Shown here piece after piece: positions 8,681-18,062 of a stretch of 64,000 nt of DNA. Location of the stretch: assembly GCF_001427785.1 (NCBI RefSeq), contig NZ_LMHM01000016.1:779911-843910 (forward strand), written 5' to 3'. The notes below the pieces were generated by a model that saw only the letters and a list, made by a program, of their open reading frames with translations, was not told the origin of the DNA and did not search any database. The translations under genes were made by a program, and so were the position numbers. Origin of the DNA: Lysobacter sp. Root690 (GTDB lineage: Bacteria; Pseudomonadota; Gammaproteobacteria; Xanthomonadales; Xanthomonadaceae). Position 1 is the stretch's first letter. Each line of letters opens with the position of its first letter.

Positions 8681-11152
8681 ATGTCCACTCAACGACGTTG
8701 GCGACCGCTGCTGGCAGCGGCGCTGCTGCTCGCCTCCTCCGCGGCCGGGGCGGCCTCGGTGCAACCGACCACCTATCCAGGCAACTTCACCAGTTGCGAC
8801 GACCTGCCCGGTGTCGCCACCTGGGGCGGCCTGGGCTACAGCACCGGCAGCGCGCCGGTCAACGGCCAGAGCTACAACCTGGGCGTCGCCGGCCAGAGCA
8901 TCACCTTCAACTACACGCCGTCCTCGCAGAACCAGTACATCGGCTTCAACGCGACCATGCCGATGGACTACATCGTGGTCAAAGGCGGCAATGCCTACAA
9001 CGTGTTCCATTACGTTCCAGGTTCGTCCAGCGACATCAACCTGTATTCGCCCGACAACGGCAGCGGTCAACCCGCCGGCGTCAGCCATGTCACCTTCTGC
9101 TTCCTGCCCAAGCCCACTGGCGAGAAGACCGCCGACGCGAGCTGGCAGCGCTACAGCGACTGGAGCATCGACAAACGCGTAGTGCCCGAACAGATCACCA
9201 TGTTCGACGGCGACAGCCACCAGGTCGAATACACCGTGACCGCCACCCCGCTCACTCGCGGGCTGTATCGCATCGCCGGCACGATCACGGTCAAGGACCC
9301 GTTCGATTTCGGCTGGAAAGCCAGCGCGGTGGTCGACACCATGCAGTTCGGCAACGCGCCGAATCAGTTCGTCCGGCAGTGGACCTCGCAGGGCGGCGAC
9401 ACCGATACCCTGGATTGCGCCAAGCCGGCGCCTAACGCGCAGAAGATGATCCTCAACTGCAGTTACGCGTTCGATCTGAGCAGCCTGAGCTATCCGTTCC
9501 TGTCGAGCGCGAGCGGCGGCGTCAACGCCGCGGGCATCACCGCGCAACTGCAAGGCGGCGCGCAGAGCTACACCTTCGTGGCCTCGGCGGGCTTCTCGAT
9601 CCCGGCCAATCCGGCGCAGAGCTACGGCGACAGCTTCGCCATCGACGACTCCATGCTTGCCAACGCCATCGACCACAGCTTCACCCTCGGCGACGGTCCG
9701 TACGTGTGGACCTATCCGCGCGCGCAGCCGTTCGTGTGCGGCGCCGATCAGGGCTCGCACGGCAATACCGCCACCGGCACCTGGAGCACCGGCGCGAACA
9801 GCAACGCCAGCGCCAGCGATTCGGCCAACGTCAACGTGGCATGCCGCACGGTCTCGATATCCAAGACCGCGCAGACCCGCTACGAGCGCGACTACGGCTG
9901 GACGCCGGACAAGCACATCGTGGTGTCGCCGGCCGACGCCAAGGTCACCGCCATGCAGGGCTGCCTGCCCGATCCGATCGCCAGCGGCGATTACGCGGGC
10001 AATTATCTGTGCGACGACGTCGACGTCACCCTGAACACCGGCGGCAGTTACGAGACCGTGTACCGGCTCGCCGCGACCCGCGCCATCGAATCGGAAAGCG
10101 GCTTCGCCGTGTCCGGCGACATCCAGATCGGATGGCCGGCCGACGTGACTCCGCTGTTCAGTCCGTCCGCGCCCAGCGACACCCTGCACTTCGCCGGCGG
10201 AACGACCCAGTCGGTCGCCCCGGCCTGCGACGCGCAAGGCGCCACCTCGCTGCATTGCAGCTATCAGGCCGCGTTGAGCGGCAAGCTGGACGGCTACAAC
10301 GAAGCGATCATCCAGCGCGTGAAGCAGTGCTACGACGCCAACGGCAACGCCAGCGATTGCGGACTGCAGGCCTACACCTCCAATCAGGCCGCGTTGTCCT
10401 ACGGCGAGCCGAACGTGGAGACCGACCGCTGCGTGCTGCTGACCGATCTGTTCAACGGCACCGCCGGGCTCAACCTCGGCACCGGCTTCGGCTGGACGGT
10501 GCAGCCGCTGTTGTGCGGCAGCTTCGCCCAGTTCGTGACCGGCGACGTCGACCCCGATCCAGGCATCGTTCGCAGTGTCGACGTGCTCGCTTCGTGGCTG
10601 CCTCCGAGCCAGATCGGCGCGGGCAATACCTGCCAGTTCATGGTGCCCAACCTGCTCACGCTGGCGACCGACAACGGCGCCAACAAGAGCGACGAGGCGG
10701 TGCTGAGCGTGCGCGTGCCGCAACTGTGCGCGAGCGCGGGCTGCACCTACACCCAGGGCTATTGGAAGACCCACTCCAAGTACGGCCCCGCGCCTTACGA
10801 CGCGACCTGGGCGAAGATCGGCGAAGACACGCTGTTCTTCAGTTCCGGCCAGACGTGGCGCGCGGTGTTCTGGACTCCGCCGAAGGGCGGCAACGCTTAC
10901 TACATCCTGGCGCACCAATACATGGCGGCGCGGTTGAATGTGGAAGCGGGCGCGAGTGCGCCGTCGCAGGTCAGCAGCGCGATCGCGCAGGCGACCGCGT
11001 GGTTCACCGGACGCAGCAGCACGGCGCCGAAGGGACCGGCGCGCGATACCGCGATCAATCTGGCCGGCATCCTCGCTGCGTACAACGAAGGCAGCACCGG
11101 TCCGGGTCATTGCTCGGTTTCGCCGTCCACCCTGGCCAAGGCAACGCAATGA
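8681..11152 (+). CDS. Large secreted protein with C-terminal GYWKTH motif, unknown function
   Basis: An 823-residue protein with a clear signal peptide (RRWRPLLAAALLLASSAAGA-AS, about 26 residues) starting at an ATG with GGAG upstream. The mature part is Cys-, Gly-, Ser- and Asn-rich and looks like successive beta-sandwich modules, with two similar blocks beginning WSIDKRVVPEQITMFDGDSH and YGWTPDKHIVVSPAD. Residues about 685-720 contain CASAGCTYTQGYWKTHSKYG, a TQGYWKTH motif that recurs near the C-terminus of secreted actinobacterial and xanthomonad proteins of unknown role. No catalytic motif or sorting signal is visible. It is followed by a weak hairpin and is likely a single-gene unit. An adhesive or structural surface role is only a guess. 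Confidence 0.75.
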   Translation: MSTQRRWRPLLAAALLLASSAAGAASVQPTTYPGNFTSCDDLPGVATWGGLGYSTGSAPVNGQSYNLGVAGQSITFNYTPSSQNQYIGFNATMPMDYIVVKGGNAYNVFHYVPGSSSDINLYSPDNGSGQPAGVSHVTFCFLPKPTGEKTADASWQRYSDWSIDKRVVPEQITMFDGDSHQVEYTVTATPLTRGLYRIAGTITVKDPFDFGWKASAVVDTMQFGNAPNQFVRQWTSQGGDTDTLDCAKPAPNAQKMILNCSYAFDLSSLSYPFLSSASGGVNAAGITAQLQGGAQSYTFVASAGFSIPANPAQSYGDSFAIDDSMLANAIDHSFTLGDGPYVWTYPRAQPFVCGADQGSHGNTATGTWSTGANSNASASDSANVNVACRTVSISKTAQTRYERDYGWTPDKHIVVSPADAKVTAMQGCLPDPIASGDYAGNYLCDDVDVTLNTGGSYETVYRLAATRAIESESGFAVSGDIQIGWPADVTPLFSPSAPSDTLHFAGGTTQSVAPACDAQGATSLHCSYQAALSGKLDGYNEAIIQRVKQCYDANGNASDCGLQAYTSNQAALSYGEPNVETDRCVLLTDLFNGTAGLNLGTGFGWTVQPLLCGSFAQFVTGDVDPDPGIVRSVDVLASWLPPSQIGAGNTCQFMVPNLLTLATDNGANKSDEAVLSVRVPQLCASAGCTYTQGYWKTHSKYGPAPYDATWAKIGEDTLFFSSGQTWRAVFWTPPKGGNAYYILAHQYMAARLNVEAGASAPSQVSSAIAQATAWFTGRSSTAPKGPARDTAINLAGILAAYNEGSTGPGHCSVSPSTLAKATQ

Positions 11153-11176
11153 AAATGAAAACGCGGTAAGTCCTGT

Positions 11177-11203
11177 CCAGACCCCGGCTTGTCCGGGGTC
11201 TGG
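11177..11203 (+). terminator. Hairpin after the secreted-protein gene
   Basis: CCAGACCCCGG and CCGGGGTCTGG form perfect 11-bp arms with a 5-base loop, 24 bases after the stop codon. There is no real T-run after it, so intrinsic termination is uncertain. From here to 11504 I see only the receptor gene's leader, with no other feature. Confidence 0.5.
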
Positions 11204-11504
11204 TTGGACGCGGCGACACTCTCGGTTCGAGTGAAGATCTCACTCGTGTCCGCCGGAGCCGCAATCGCCGATAGCAATCCCGCGCCCGGATGCGTGTCCT
11301 CCCGTTTCCGCGCGGACAATGCGACTAACGCGGTGGATGCGTCACGCGCACTCGATCGCAGTCAGCGCCCGCCCTATCTCACCCGGTTGACTCGTTCAGC
11401 TCCAATTGAGACGATAATCACAGCGAGCATCAGGGGTCCGTCAGAGTTCTCACGCCAGCGAATCGGCCTTCGACCGAAAGCCGAATCATCCTTCGTGAGA
11501 ATTT

Positions 11505-14036
11505 ATGAATCGTCTGACCCTGGCCATCGGCCTGGCGCTGTCGGCTGGCCCGCTGTGCGCGAACCAAGCGCCGGCCGCTACGCAAACACCCGCCTCCGCG
11601 CCCTCTCCTTCCGTCTACACCTACGATCCGGTCAAGGTGATCGGGCAACGCCTGTTTCCGTATCAGGAAGGCCTGGTGCTGGACCGCGCGTACATCGACG
11701 AACAGATCCGCGGCAACGGCGACATCGGCAGCCTGCTGCGGATCAATCCGAACGTGCAGTTCGACGAGACCTCGCGCACTTCGCGCAACATGGGCGAGAT
11801 CCGCCCGGCCGACATCAGCATCAACGGCGGCTTGTACTACCAGAACTCGTTCCTGCTCGACGGCGCAAGTTTCAACAACGACCTCGATCCGGTCGGCCCG
11901 TCCTCGCCGGCGAATATTCAGGACGTGCCCAGCCATACCCAGGGCATCGCGCTCGACACCAGCCTGATCGGAACGCTCACCGTCTACGACAGCAACGTGC
12001 CGGCGGCCTACGGCGGCTTCAATGGCGGCGTGGTCGAGGCCGAAAGCCGCAAGGCGCGCGATGCGTTCTCCGGCAGCGTGGCGCTGCGCATGGCGCGTTC
12101 GGCCTGGAACGAGGCGCATATCGCCGAACCGGCGCTCGGCGATTTCGAACAGTCGGCAACCGAAGCGCAGCAGCCGAACTACGACAAATACGAACTGCGC
12201 GCGACCCTGGAAGGCCGCAGCCGGAACGGCCTGGGCCTGATCGGCAACATCGTGCGCACGCGCTCGGTGATTCCGCTGCGCGGTTACACCTCCGGACGCA
12301 GCAGCGCGAGCGACGACAACGAGAAGGAACAGGTGCGCGAAAACACCAGCGCCAGCCTGCGCGCGGACTGGAGCAACGGCGAGGGCCTGGAGCTCGGCGC
12401 CAGCGTGACGTATGCGCCGACCGACGAGCGTTATTTCATCATCAACGCCAAGAACGGGTTCTACGACCTCAAGCAAGGCGGTCCGGTCACCAGCTTCCGC
12501 ATCAACTGGCAACACGGCGCCTGGACTTGGCGCAATTCGCTCAGCTACAGCCAGCTCGACAGCTCGCGCCGCAGCGAGGTCGATTACTGGAAATCCTGGG
12601 CGCGTTCCAGTGAAATGGACTGGGGTGTGACCACGCTCAGCGCCGAAGGCAGTTGGGGCAATATCGACCAGAGCGATCGCAGCATCGGCTACAAGCTGAG
12701 CCTGGAACGCGACGCGCTGCACTGGGGCCGCAGCGAACATCGTCTGCAATACGGCCTGGAATACCGCGACCGCAAGGCCGAATACCACCGCCTCAACGAT
12801 CACTACAGCTGGCTCGACCCGCTTGCGACCAATACCTGCACCGACCGCCTAGGCGCAATCGATACCAATGGCTGCTCGCTGTCGCCGGTGCTGGCGACCG
12901 GCAATGGCGTGGTCAAGGGACGCGGCCAGTATTTCAGTCGCCGCGCCATCTATCGCGAAGGCTACTTCGGCGCGAGCAATCGCGAGTGGAGCGTGTTCGC
13001 CCAGGACGACGTACGCCTGGGCCGCTGGAGCCTGCGTCCGGGCGTGCGCGTCGACGGCGACAGCCTGATGGGCAAGACCACGGTCGCGCCGCGACTGGCG
13101 ATGTCGTGGGACGCGTTCGGCAACCGCGACACCTTGTTCACCGCCGGCCTCAACCGCTATTACGGCCGCAGTTTCTTCAGCTACAAGCTGCGTGAAGGCC
13201 GCGAGAGCCTGCAGCTGGAACAACGTCGCACCAGCAATCTGATCTGGACCGACGTGCGTCAATACCCGACCAATTACCGCTTCGACCAGCTGCGCATTCC
13301 CTACAGCGACGAGGTGTCGGCGGGCATCAACCAACGCTGGGCCGGGCTCGACCTGAATTTGAAATACGTGCGCCGCGAGAACCGCGACGAAGTGCTGCGC
13401 GAATCGATCCCGAGCCTGGACACCAGCGGCCAGTACGCGACCCGGATCAGCCGCTACACCAATCGCGGCCAAAGCCGCAGCCAGACCTATACGCTGAGCG
13501 TCGGTCCGTCGACGCCGCTGCGCTGGGCCGGCAGCGTCACCAATGCGCAGCTGGCGTTCGACTACACCGACGTGCGCCGCAACTACAACGACTACGAAAC
13601 CGCCTACAGCGACGCCTTCGACGACAACGTGCGCTACGACGGCAAGATCATGCGCCGCTGGGACATCCCGGCGCGCGCATTCAACCGGCCGTGGACCGCG
13701 CGCCTGGCCACGCAGACCCGGTTGCCCGAGGCCGGCCTGTTGTGGAGCAATTTCCTGCGTTATCGCGGCGGGTACCGCGGGCTGCGCGAGTTGGGCCGTG
13801 AGGTCTACAACGGCGAATCGATCGCGGTGATCGAGGAGATCGCGTATCCGAAAAGCTGGACCTGGGACAGCAGCGTCGAATGGAGCCTGGACCTGCCGCA
13901 TCGGCAGGAAACCTATGCGCGCATCGAGGTGCAGAACCTGACCAACCGCGCCAACCTGATCAGCAGCACCAGCGCGACCGCGACCTATTACGAGCCTGGC
14001 CGCTCGTATTGGCTGGAACTGGGGTATCGGTTCTGA
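11505..14036 (+). CDS. TonB-dependent outer-membrane receptor
   Basis: An 843-residue outer-membrane active transporter. The signal peptide MNRLTLAIGLALSAGPLCA is followed by a short linker and a TonB-box-like region (YDPVKVIGQ). A plug domain (about 45-170) follows, with GDIGSLLRINPNVQFDETSR, NGGLYYQNSFLLDGASFNND and DSNVPAAYGGFNGGVVEAES. The rest is an alternating-strand beta-barrel ending in the C-terminal Phe (YWLELGYRF) typical of BAM substrates. The ligand is unknown. A diheme peroxidase gene starts 31 bases downstream, suggesting one transcript and possibly uptake of a redox-active metal, siderophore or haem compound; that link is inferred from adjacency. The leader contains GATAATC at about 11412, too short to call a Fur box. 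Confidence 0.92.
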   Translation: MNRLTLAIGLALSAGPLCANQAPAATQTPASAPSPSVYTYDPVKVIGQRLFPYQEGLVLDRAYIDEQIRGNGDIGSLLRINPNVQFDETSRTSRNMGEIRPADISINGGLYYQNSFLLDGASFNNDLDPVGPSSPANIQDVPSHTQGIALDTSLIGTLTVYDSNVPAAYGGFNGGVVEAESRKARDAFSGSVALRMARSAWNEAHIAEPALGDFEQSATEAQQPNYDKYELRATLEGRSRNGLGLIGNIVRTRSVIPLRGYTSGRSSASDDNEKEQVRENTSASLRADWSNGEGLELGASVTYAPTDERYFIINAKNGFYDLKQGGPVTSFRINWQHGAWTWRNSLSYSQLDSSRRSEVDYWKSWARSSEMDWGVTTLSAEGSWGNIDQSDRSIGYKLSLERDALHWGRSEHRLQYGLEYRDRKAEYHRLNDHYSWLDPLATNTCTDRLGAIDTNGCSLSPVLATGNGVVKGRGQYFSRRAIYREGYFGASNREWSVFAQDDVRLGRWSLRPGVRVDGDSLMGKTTVAPRLAMSWDAFGNRDTLFTAGLNRYYGRSFFSYKLREGRESLQLEQRRTSNLIWTDVRQYPTNYRFDQLRIPYSDEVSAGINQRWAGLDLNLKYVRRENRDEVLRESIPSLDTSGQYATRISRYTNRGQSRSQTYTLSVGPSTPLRWAGSVTNAQLAFDYTDVRRNYNDYETAYSDAFDDNVRYDGKIMRRWDIPARAFNRPWTARLATQTRLPEAGLLWSNFLRYRGGYRGLRELGREVYNGESIAVIEEIAYPKSWTWDSSVEWSLDLPHRQETYARIEVQNLTNRANLISSTSATATYYEPGRSYWLELGYRF

Positions 14037-14067
14037 GCATGCTTGCGATGGACGAGGGGAAGCGGTC

Positions 14068-15318
14068 ATGCGCGTGTTGACGCGCTCGGTATTGCGCGGC
14101 GCGGCTTGGTTGCGCGTGTCGGCTGCGAAGCTGCGGTTGCGCTTCGTCGCCATGGCCGCGCCGTGGCTGCTTGGTGCGGGCGTGGTGAGCGCGATGGCAT
14201 GGGTGACAGCGAGTTCGGCGCAGGATGTCGGCGACGACACGATGCGAGGTGCCGACTCGCCCAGCCTGGCGCAATGCCGCGAACGCATCGCGATCAGCAG
14301 CGTGCAGATCGATCGCGACTGCCTGCGTCGCGTCTACCGCCTGCCGATCGAACAATGGCCGCGGCCGCAGCTCGAGCCCGGCGCGCTGTGGTCTGAATTC
14401 GCGCCGCTGCCGAAAGCCGCGCCCTCCCCGGCCGACAATCCGCCGAGCGCGGAGAAACTCGCGCTCGGGCGCCGGTTGTTCGAAGACCCGCGCTTGTCGG
14501 GTTCCGGACAGATCGCCTGCGCGAGCTGCCACGATCGCGAACTGGGCTGGGGCGATGGCCGCAGCGTGCCGTTCGGCCACGATCGCCAGAGCGGACGCCG
14601 CAATGCGATCTCGCTCGCGATGAGCGGTCTGTCGCAGCCGCTGTTCTGGGACGGCCGCGCGCAGACCCTGGAAGCGCAGGCGCTGCATCCGATCGCCGAT
14701 CCGCGCGAAATGGCGGCCAAGCCGTCGCTGGTCTTGAAGCGATTGCGTCGCGACGCCGACTACCCGAAGGCGTTCGGCGCCGCATTCGGCTCATCGCGCA
14801 TCGACATGGACCAAGTGAGCAAGGCGCTGGCCGTGTTTCAGCGCAGTCTGCTGCCGCGCGCCAACCGCTTCGACCGGTTCCTGGAAGGCCGCCGCGATCT
14901 GCTCGACGATCGCCAACTGTGGGGCTTGCACCTGTTCCGCACCCGCGCCGGCTGCATGAACTGTCACAGCGGCGCGAGCCTGAGCGATCAGTCGTTCCAT
15001 AACCTCGGCCTGCATTTCTACGGCCGAAAACTGCAAGATCTGGGCCGTTACGAAGTCACCGGCCTGGCCGCCGATGCCGGCAAGTTCAAGACGCCGTCGC
15101 TGCGCAACGTGGCCAAGACCGGGCCGTGGATGCACAACGGCCGGTTCGCCAATCTGCGCGGGGTGATGAATCTGTACAACGCCGGCATGCCCAGGCCGCA
15201 GCCGACCTCGGCGCAGATCGGCGACCCGCTGTTTCCGCAACCCGATCCGCTGCTCAAGCCGCTGGACCTGCATCGCGCCGAGCTCGATGCGATCGTGGCC
15301 TATCTGGAAACGCTGTAG
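14068..15318 (+). CDS. Diheme cytochrome c peroxidase / MauG-family protein
   Basis: A 416-residue periplasmic protein with a long, basic N-terminus and a hydrophobic signal segment at about 30-51. It has two c-type haem sites, CASCH (151-155) and CMNCH (296-300), and the family motifs FWDGRAQTLEAQALHPI and KFKTPSLRNVAKTGPWMHNG. Bacterial members reduce peroxide or, as MauG/MbnH-like enzymes, oxidise peptidyl residues. It has GAGGGGAAG before the ATG and follows the TonB-dependent receptor closely. Haem attachment would depend on the Ccm system encoded at 54-62 kb. It converges with queH 13 bases downstream. Confidence 0.9.
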   Translation: MRVLTRSVLRGAAWLRVSAAKLRLRFVAMAAPWLLGAGVVSAMAWVTASSAQDVGDDTMRGADSPSLAQCRERIAISSVQIDRDCLRRVYRLPIEQWPRPQLEPGALWSEFAPLPKAAPSPADNPPSAEKLALGRRLFEDPRLSGSGQIACASCHDRELGWGDGRSVPFGHDRQSGRRNAISLAMSGLSQPLFWDGRAQTLEAQALHPIADPREMAAKPSLVLKRLRRDADYPKAFGAAFGSSRIDMDQVSKALAVFQRSLLPRANRFDRFLEGRRDLLDDRQLWGLHLFRTRAGCMNCHSGASLSDQSFHNLGLHFYGRKLQDLGRYEVTGLAADAGKFKTPSLRNVAKTGPWMHNGRFANLRGVMNLYNAGMPRPQPTSAQIGDPLFPQPDPLLKPLDLHRAELDAIVAYLETL

Positions 15319-15331
15319 CGCGCCGAATCCG

Positions 15332-16003
15332 TTACTTGGTCTCGGGTTCGCCGCCGCCGTCTTCGCCGTAGAACATCACCCCGAGCTTGATCCGCTCGCG
15401 ACCCTGCGCCTTGCGATGGCGGTTGGTGTCGCGCAGCGAATACACGCAGCCGCAGTATTCCTGCTGATAGAACTGCTCGCGCTTGCTGATCTCGATCATG
15501 CGCTGGCTGCCGCCTTGCTTGCGCCAGTTGTAGTCCCAGTAACTCAAATGCGGATACGGCGCGACCGCGCGGCGGCCGGAGTCGTTGATCTGCTGCATGT
15601 TCTTCCAGCGCGAAATTCCCAGTGAGGTGGTCATCACTGGGAAGCCATGCTCGTGCGCATACAGCGCGCTGCGTTCGAAGCGCATATCGAAGCACATGGT
15701 GCAGCGGATGCCGCGCTCAGGCTCGTTCTCCATGCCTTTGGCGCGGGCGAACCAGTGGTCGGTGTCGTAATCGGCATCGACGAAGGGCACGCCGTGCTTC
15801 TGCGCGAAGCGGATGTTTTCCTCCTTGCGCAGTTCGTATTCCTTCACCGGGTGGATGTTCGGGTTGTAGAAGAACACCGTGTAGTCGATCTGCGATTCGA
15901 CGAAGGCCTCCATCAACTCGCCCGAACACGGCGCGCAGCACGAATGCAGCAGCAGTTTGCCGCCCTCGCCCGGCAGGCTCAGGCGCTCGCGTTCGCCGCT
16001 CAT
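15332..16003 (-). CDS. queH: Epoxyqueuosine reductase QueH (cobalamin-independent)
   Basis: A 223-residue enzyme for the last step of queuosine synthesis, reduction of epoxyqueuosine in tRNA. The family cysteines and motifs are present: [10 protein letters not shown] near the N-terminus, [23 protein letters not shown] and YCGCVYSL. These cysteines hold the Fe-S cluster and nearby metal in characterised QueH. It is the non-homologous, B12-independent replacement for the cobalamin enzyme QueG. Its ATG overlaps the mmsB stop by four bases (ATGA), making it the sixth and last gene of an operon led by a cobalamin riboswitch; that position gives the riboswitch a plausible purpose. Confidence 0.95.
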   Translation of the reverse strand: MSGERERLSLPGEGGKLLLHSCCAPCSGELMEAFVESQIDYTVFFYNPNIHPVKEYELRKEENIRFAQKHGVPFVDADYDTDHWFARAKGMENEPERGIRCTMCFDMRFERSALYAHEHGFPVMTTSLGISRWKNMQQINDSGRRAVAPYPHLSYWDYNWRKQGGSQRMIEISKREQFYQQEYCGCVYSLRDTNRHRKAQGRERIKLGVMFYGEDGGGEPETK

Positions 16004-16890
16004 GCGGCCGGCGCCACCAGCTTGACCACGCTGGAGAAATCCAGGCCGCCGTGGCCGGCGCGGCTGTTCATCGCGTATAGATTGCGCGCCAGTTCGCCCA
16101 GCGGAATCGACGCGCCGACGCCCATCGCGGCTTCGGCCGCCAAGCCGAGGTCCTTGAGCATAAGGTCATTGCCGAAACCGCCGCTGTAGCCGCGCGAGGC
16201 CGGCGCATTTTCGAGGACTCCTGGCCACGGATTGCATACTTCGGTGGCCCAGCTGCGGCTGGTGCTGACCGCCATCATCTGCGACAACACTTTCGGGTCG
16301 AGACCATGCGCGACGCCCAGCGCCAGCGCTTCGCCGGTCACCGCCATGATCACGCCAAGCGCCATGTTGTTGCACAGCTTGGCGACCTGGCCGGCGCCGT
16401 TCGCGCCGACGTGGAAGATGTTCTTGCCCATCGCCTGCAGAATCGGACGCGCGCGCTCCAGTGCATCGGCGTCGCCGCCGACGATGAAGGTCAAGCTGCC
16501 GGCGGCCGCGCCCGCGGTGCCGCCGGAAACCGGCGCGTCGATCATTACCACGCCCCGCTGCGCCGCGACGGCCGCGACCTTCTGCGCCGAAGCCGGCGCG
16601 ATGGTGCTGCAATCGATGACCAAGGCGCCCGGTTCGATCGCGGCGAGAATGCCGGCGTCGCCGAGGTACAAGCCTTCGACATGCCGGCTCGCCGGCAGCA
16701 TCGAGATCACGATCTGCGCTCCGGTGACGGCTGCCGATGCGGTCGCGGCCGCGTGCGCGCCAGCCGCAACTGCGGTTTCGACCGCGGCGGCGCTCAGGTC
16801 GAACACTTGCAATGCGTAGCCGGCCTTGAGCAGGTTCGCGGCCATCGGGCCGCCCATGTTGCCAAGACCGATGAAAGCGATAGTGGTCAT
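16000..16890 (-). CDS. mmsB: 3-hydroxyisobutyrate dehydrogenase
   Basis: A 296-residue NAD-dependent dehydrogenase of valine degradation that converts 3-hydroxyisobutyrate to methylmalonate semialdehyde. The N-terminal Rossmann motif is [18 protein letters not shown]. The substrate-binding segment [20 protein letters not shown] and the catalytic Lys region [12 protein letters not shown] are both intact. The start at 16890 overlaps the upstream hydrolase stop by four bases, and the end overlaps queH. Length and motifs are those of full-length family members. Confidence 0.95.
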   Translation of the reverse strand: MTTIAFIGLGNMGGPMAANLLKAGYALQVFDLSAAAVETAVAAGAHAAATASAAVTGAQIVISMLPASRHVEGLYLGDAGILAAIEPGALVIDCSTIAPASAQKVAAVAAQRGVVMIDAPVSGGTAGAAAGSLTFIVGGDADALERARPILQAMGKNIFHVGANGAGQVAKLCNNMALGVIMAVTGEALALGVAHGLDPKVLSQMMAVSTSRSWATEVCNPWPGVLENAPASRGYSGGFGNDLMLKDLGLAAEAAMGVGASIPLGELARNLYAMNSRAGHGGLDFSSVVKLVAPAA

Positions 16891-18062
16891 GCCGGATTCT
16901 CCACACTGTGCTCGAGATCGGCCAGCGGATGCGCGTCCTGCGGCCACGGCGCGACGAAGAACGGGGCGGCCCAGGCCGACGAGGCATCGGCCAGCGTGGC
17001 CGGGTGCCACTTCGGATTGCGGTCCTTGTCGATCAACAAGGCGCGGATGCCTTCGGCGAAATCGCCGTGCGCGGCGCAATGCAGCGACACCAGGTATTCG
17101 AGCCGGAACGTGTCGGCCAACGACAGCGTCGCCGCGCGTTGTTGCAGTTCGTAGCCCAGTCGCGCCGAGCCCGGCGCGCCCGCGGCCAAGGTCTTGCGCG
17201 CGGTCTGCAACCACGCATCGTCGCTGTCGATTGCGTCGATCCGCGCGACGATCGTGTCCAGGTCTTCGGCATCGCACAGCTGCGCGATCAGCTCAGCGTG
17301 CTGTTGCAGCGGTCCGGCCGGCGCGGGCTGCGCCTGCGCTTGCAGCAATTGGGTCAGCAGCCCGCGATTCCGCGCGCCGTCGCCGCTCCATTGCGTCGCA
17401 ACCAAGGCCGCGAACACAGCGTCGTATCGCTCCTGCGGAACATAGTGATCGGCCAGCCCCGAAAAAATCGCGTCGCCTGCATTCAATGGCGCACCGGTCA
17501 ATGCCAGGAACAGGCCGCTGCGCGCGGGCGCGCGCCGCAGCAACCAACTGCCGCCGACATCCGGATACAGGCCGACGGTGATTTCCGGAAACGCCAGTCG
17601 CGAACGTTCGCTGGCGACGCGATGGCTGGCGCCGGCCATCAGGCCGATGCCGCCGCCCATGACGATGCCGTGGCCCCAGCACAACACCGGCTTGGGATAG
17701 CTGTGGATGCGGTAGTCGAGCCGATATTCGGTGGCGAAGAACGCCGTGGCCTGGGTGTTGTCGCGGATATCGCCGCTACCCGTGGCCTGATACTCGCGCA
17801 TGCCGCGATACAGGCCGTGCAGATCGCCGCCGGCGCAGAAGGCTTTCTCGCCCGCGCCCTGCAGCACGACCAATGCGATCGCGTCGTCGCGCGCCCACGC
17901 CGCCAGTTGCGCATCGAGCAACTGCGCCATTTCCAGCGAAAGCCCGTTGAGCGTGGCCGGCGCGTTGAGCGTGGCGATGCCGATCTGCTTGCCGCCGATC
18001 GCGGCGCGTTGTTCGAACAACACCGGCGCCTGCGCCGGGGTTTCGAGGAGCGAGGCGTTCAT
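16887..18062 (-). CDS. 3-hydroxyisobutyryl-CoA hydrolase
   Basis: A 391-residue crotonase-superfamily enzyme predicted to release 3-hydroxyisobutyrate from its CoA ester, the step before mmsB. Family features include GEKAFCAGGDLHGLYRG, the oxyanion-hole segment GIVMGGGIGLMAGASHRVAS and RLAFPEITVGLYPDVGGSWL, which contains the Glu of hydrolases. It is longer than simple enoyl-CoA hydratases because of the C-terminal region typical of HIBYL-CoA hydrolases (DRNPKWHPATL). The ATG at 18062 overlaps the preceding stop as ATGA; an in-frame ATG at 18074 is possible. Confidence 0.93.
   Translation of the reverse strand: MNASLLETPAQAPVLFEQRAAIGGKQIGIATLNAPATLNGLSLEMAQLLDAQLAAWARDDAIALVVLQGAGEKAFCAGGDLHGLYRGMREYQATGSGDIRDNTQATAFFATEYRLDYRIHSYPKPVLCWGHGIVMGGGIGLMAGASHRVASERSRLAFPEITVGLYPDVGGSWLLRRAPARSGLFLALTGAPLNAGDAIFSGLADHYVPQERYDAVFAALVATQWSGDGARNRGLLTQLLQAQAQPAPAGPLQQHAELIAQLCDAEDLDTIVARIDAIDSDDAWLQTARKTLAAGAPGSARLGYELQQRAATLSLADTFRLEYLVSLHCAAHGDFAEGIRALLIDKDRNPKWHPATLADASSAWAAPFFVAPWPQDAHPLADLEHSVENPA

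Noticed and set aside
11400-11440. Fur box before the TonB-dependent receptor
   Set aside because: Only GATAATC is recognisable; the full 19-bp inverted repeat is absent.
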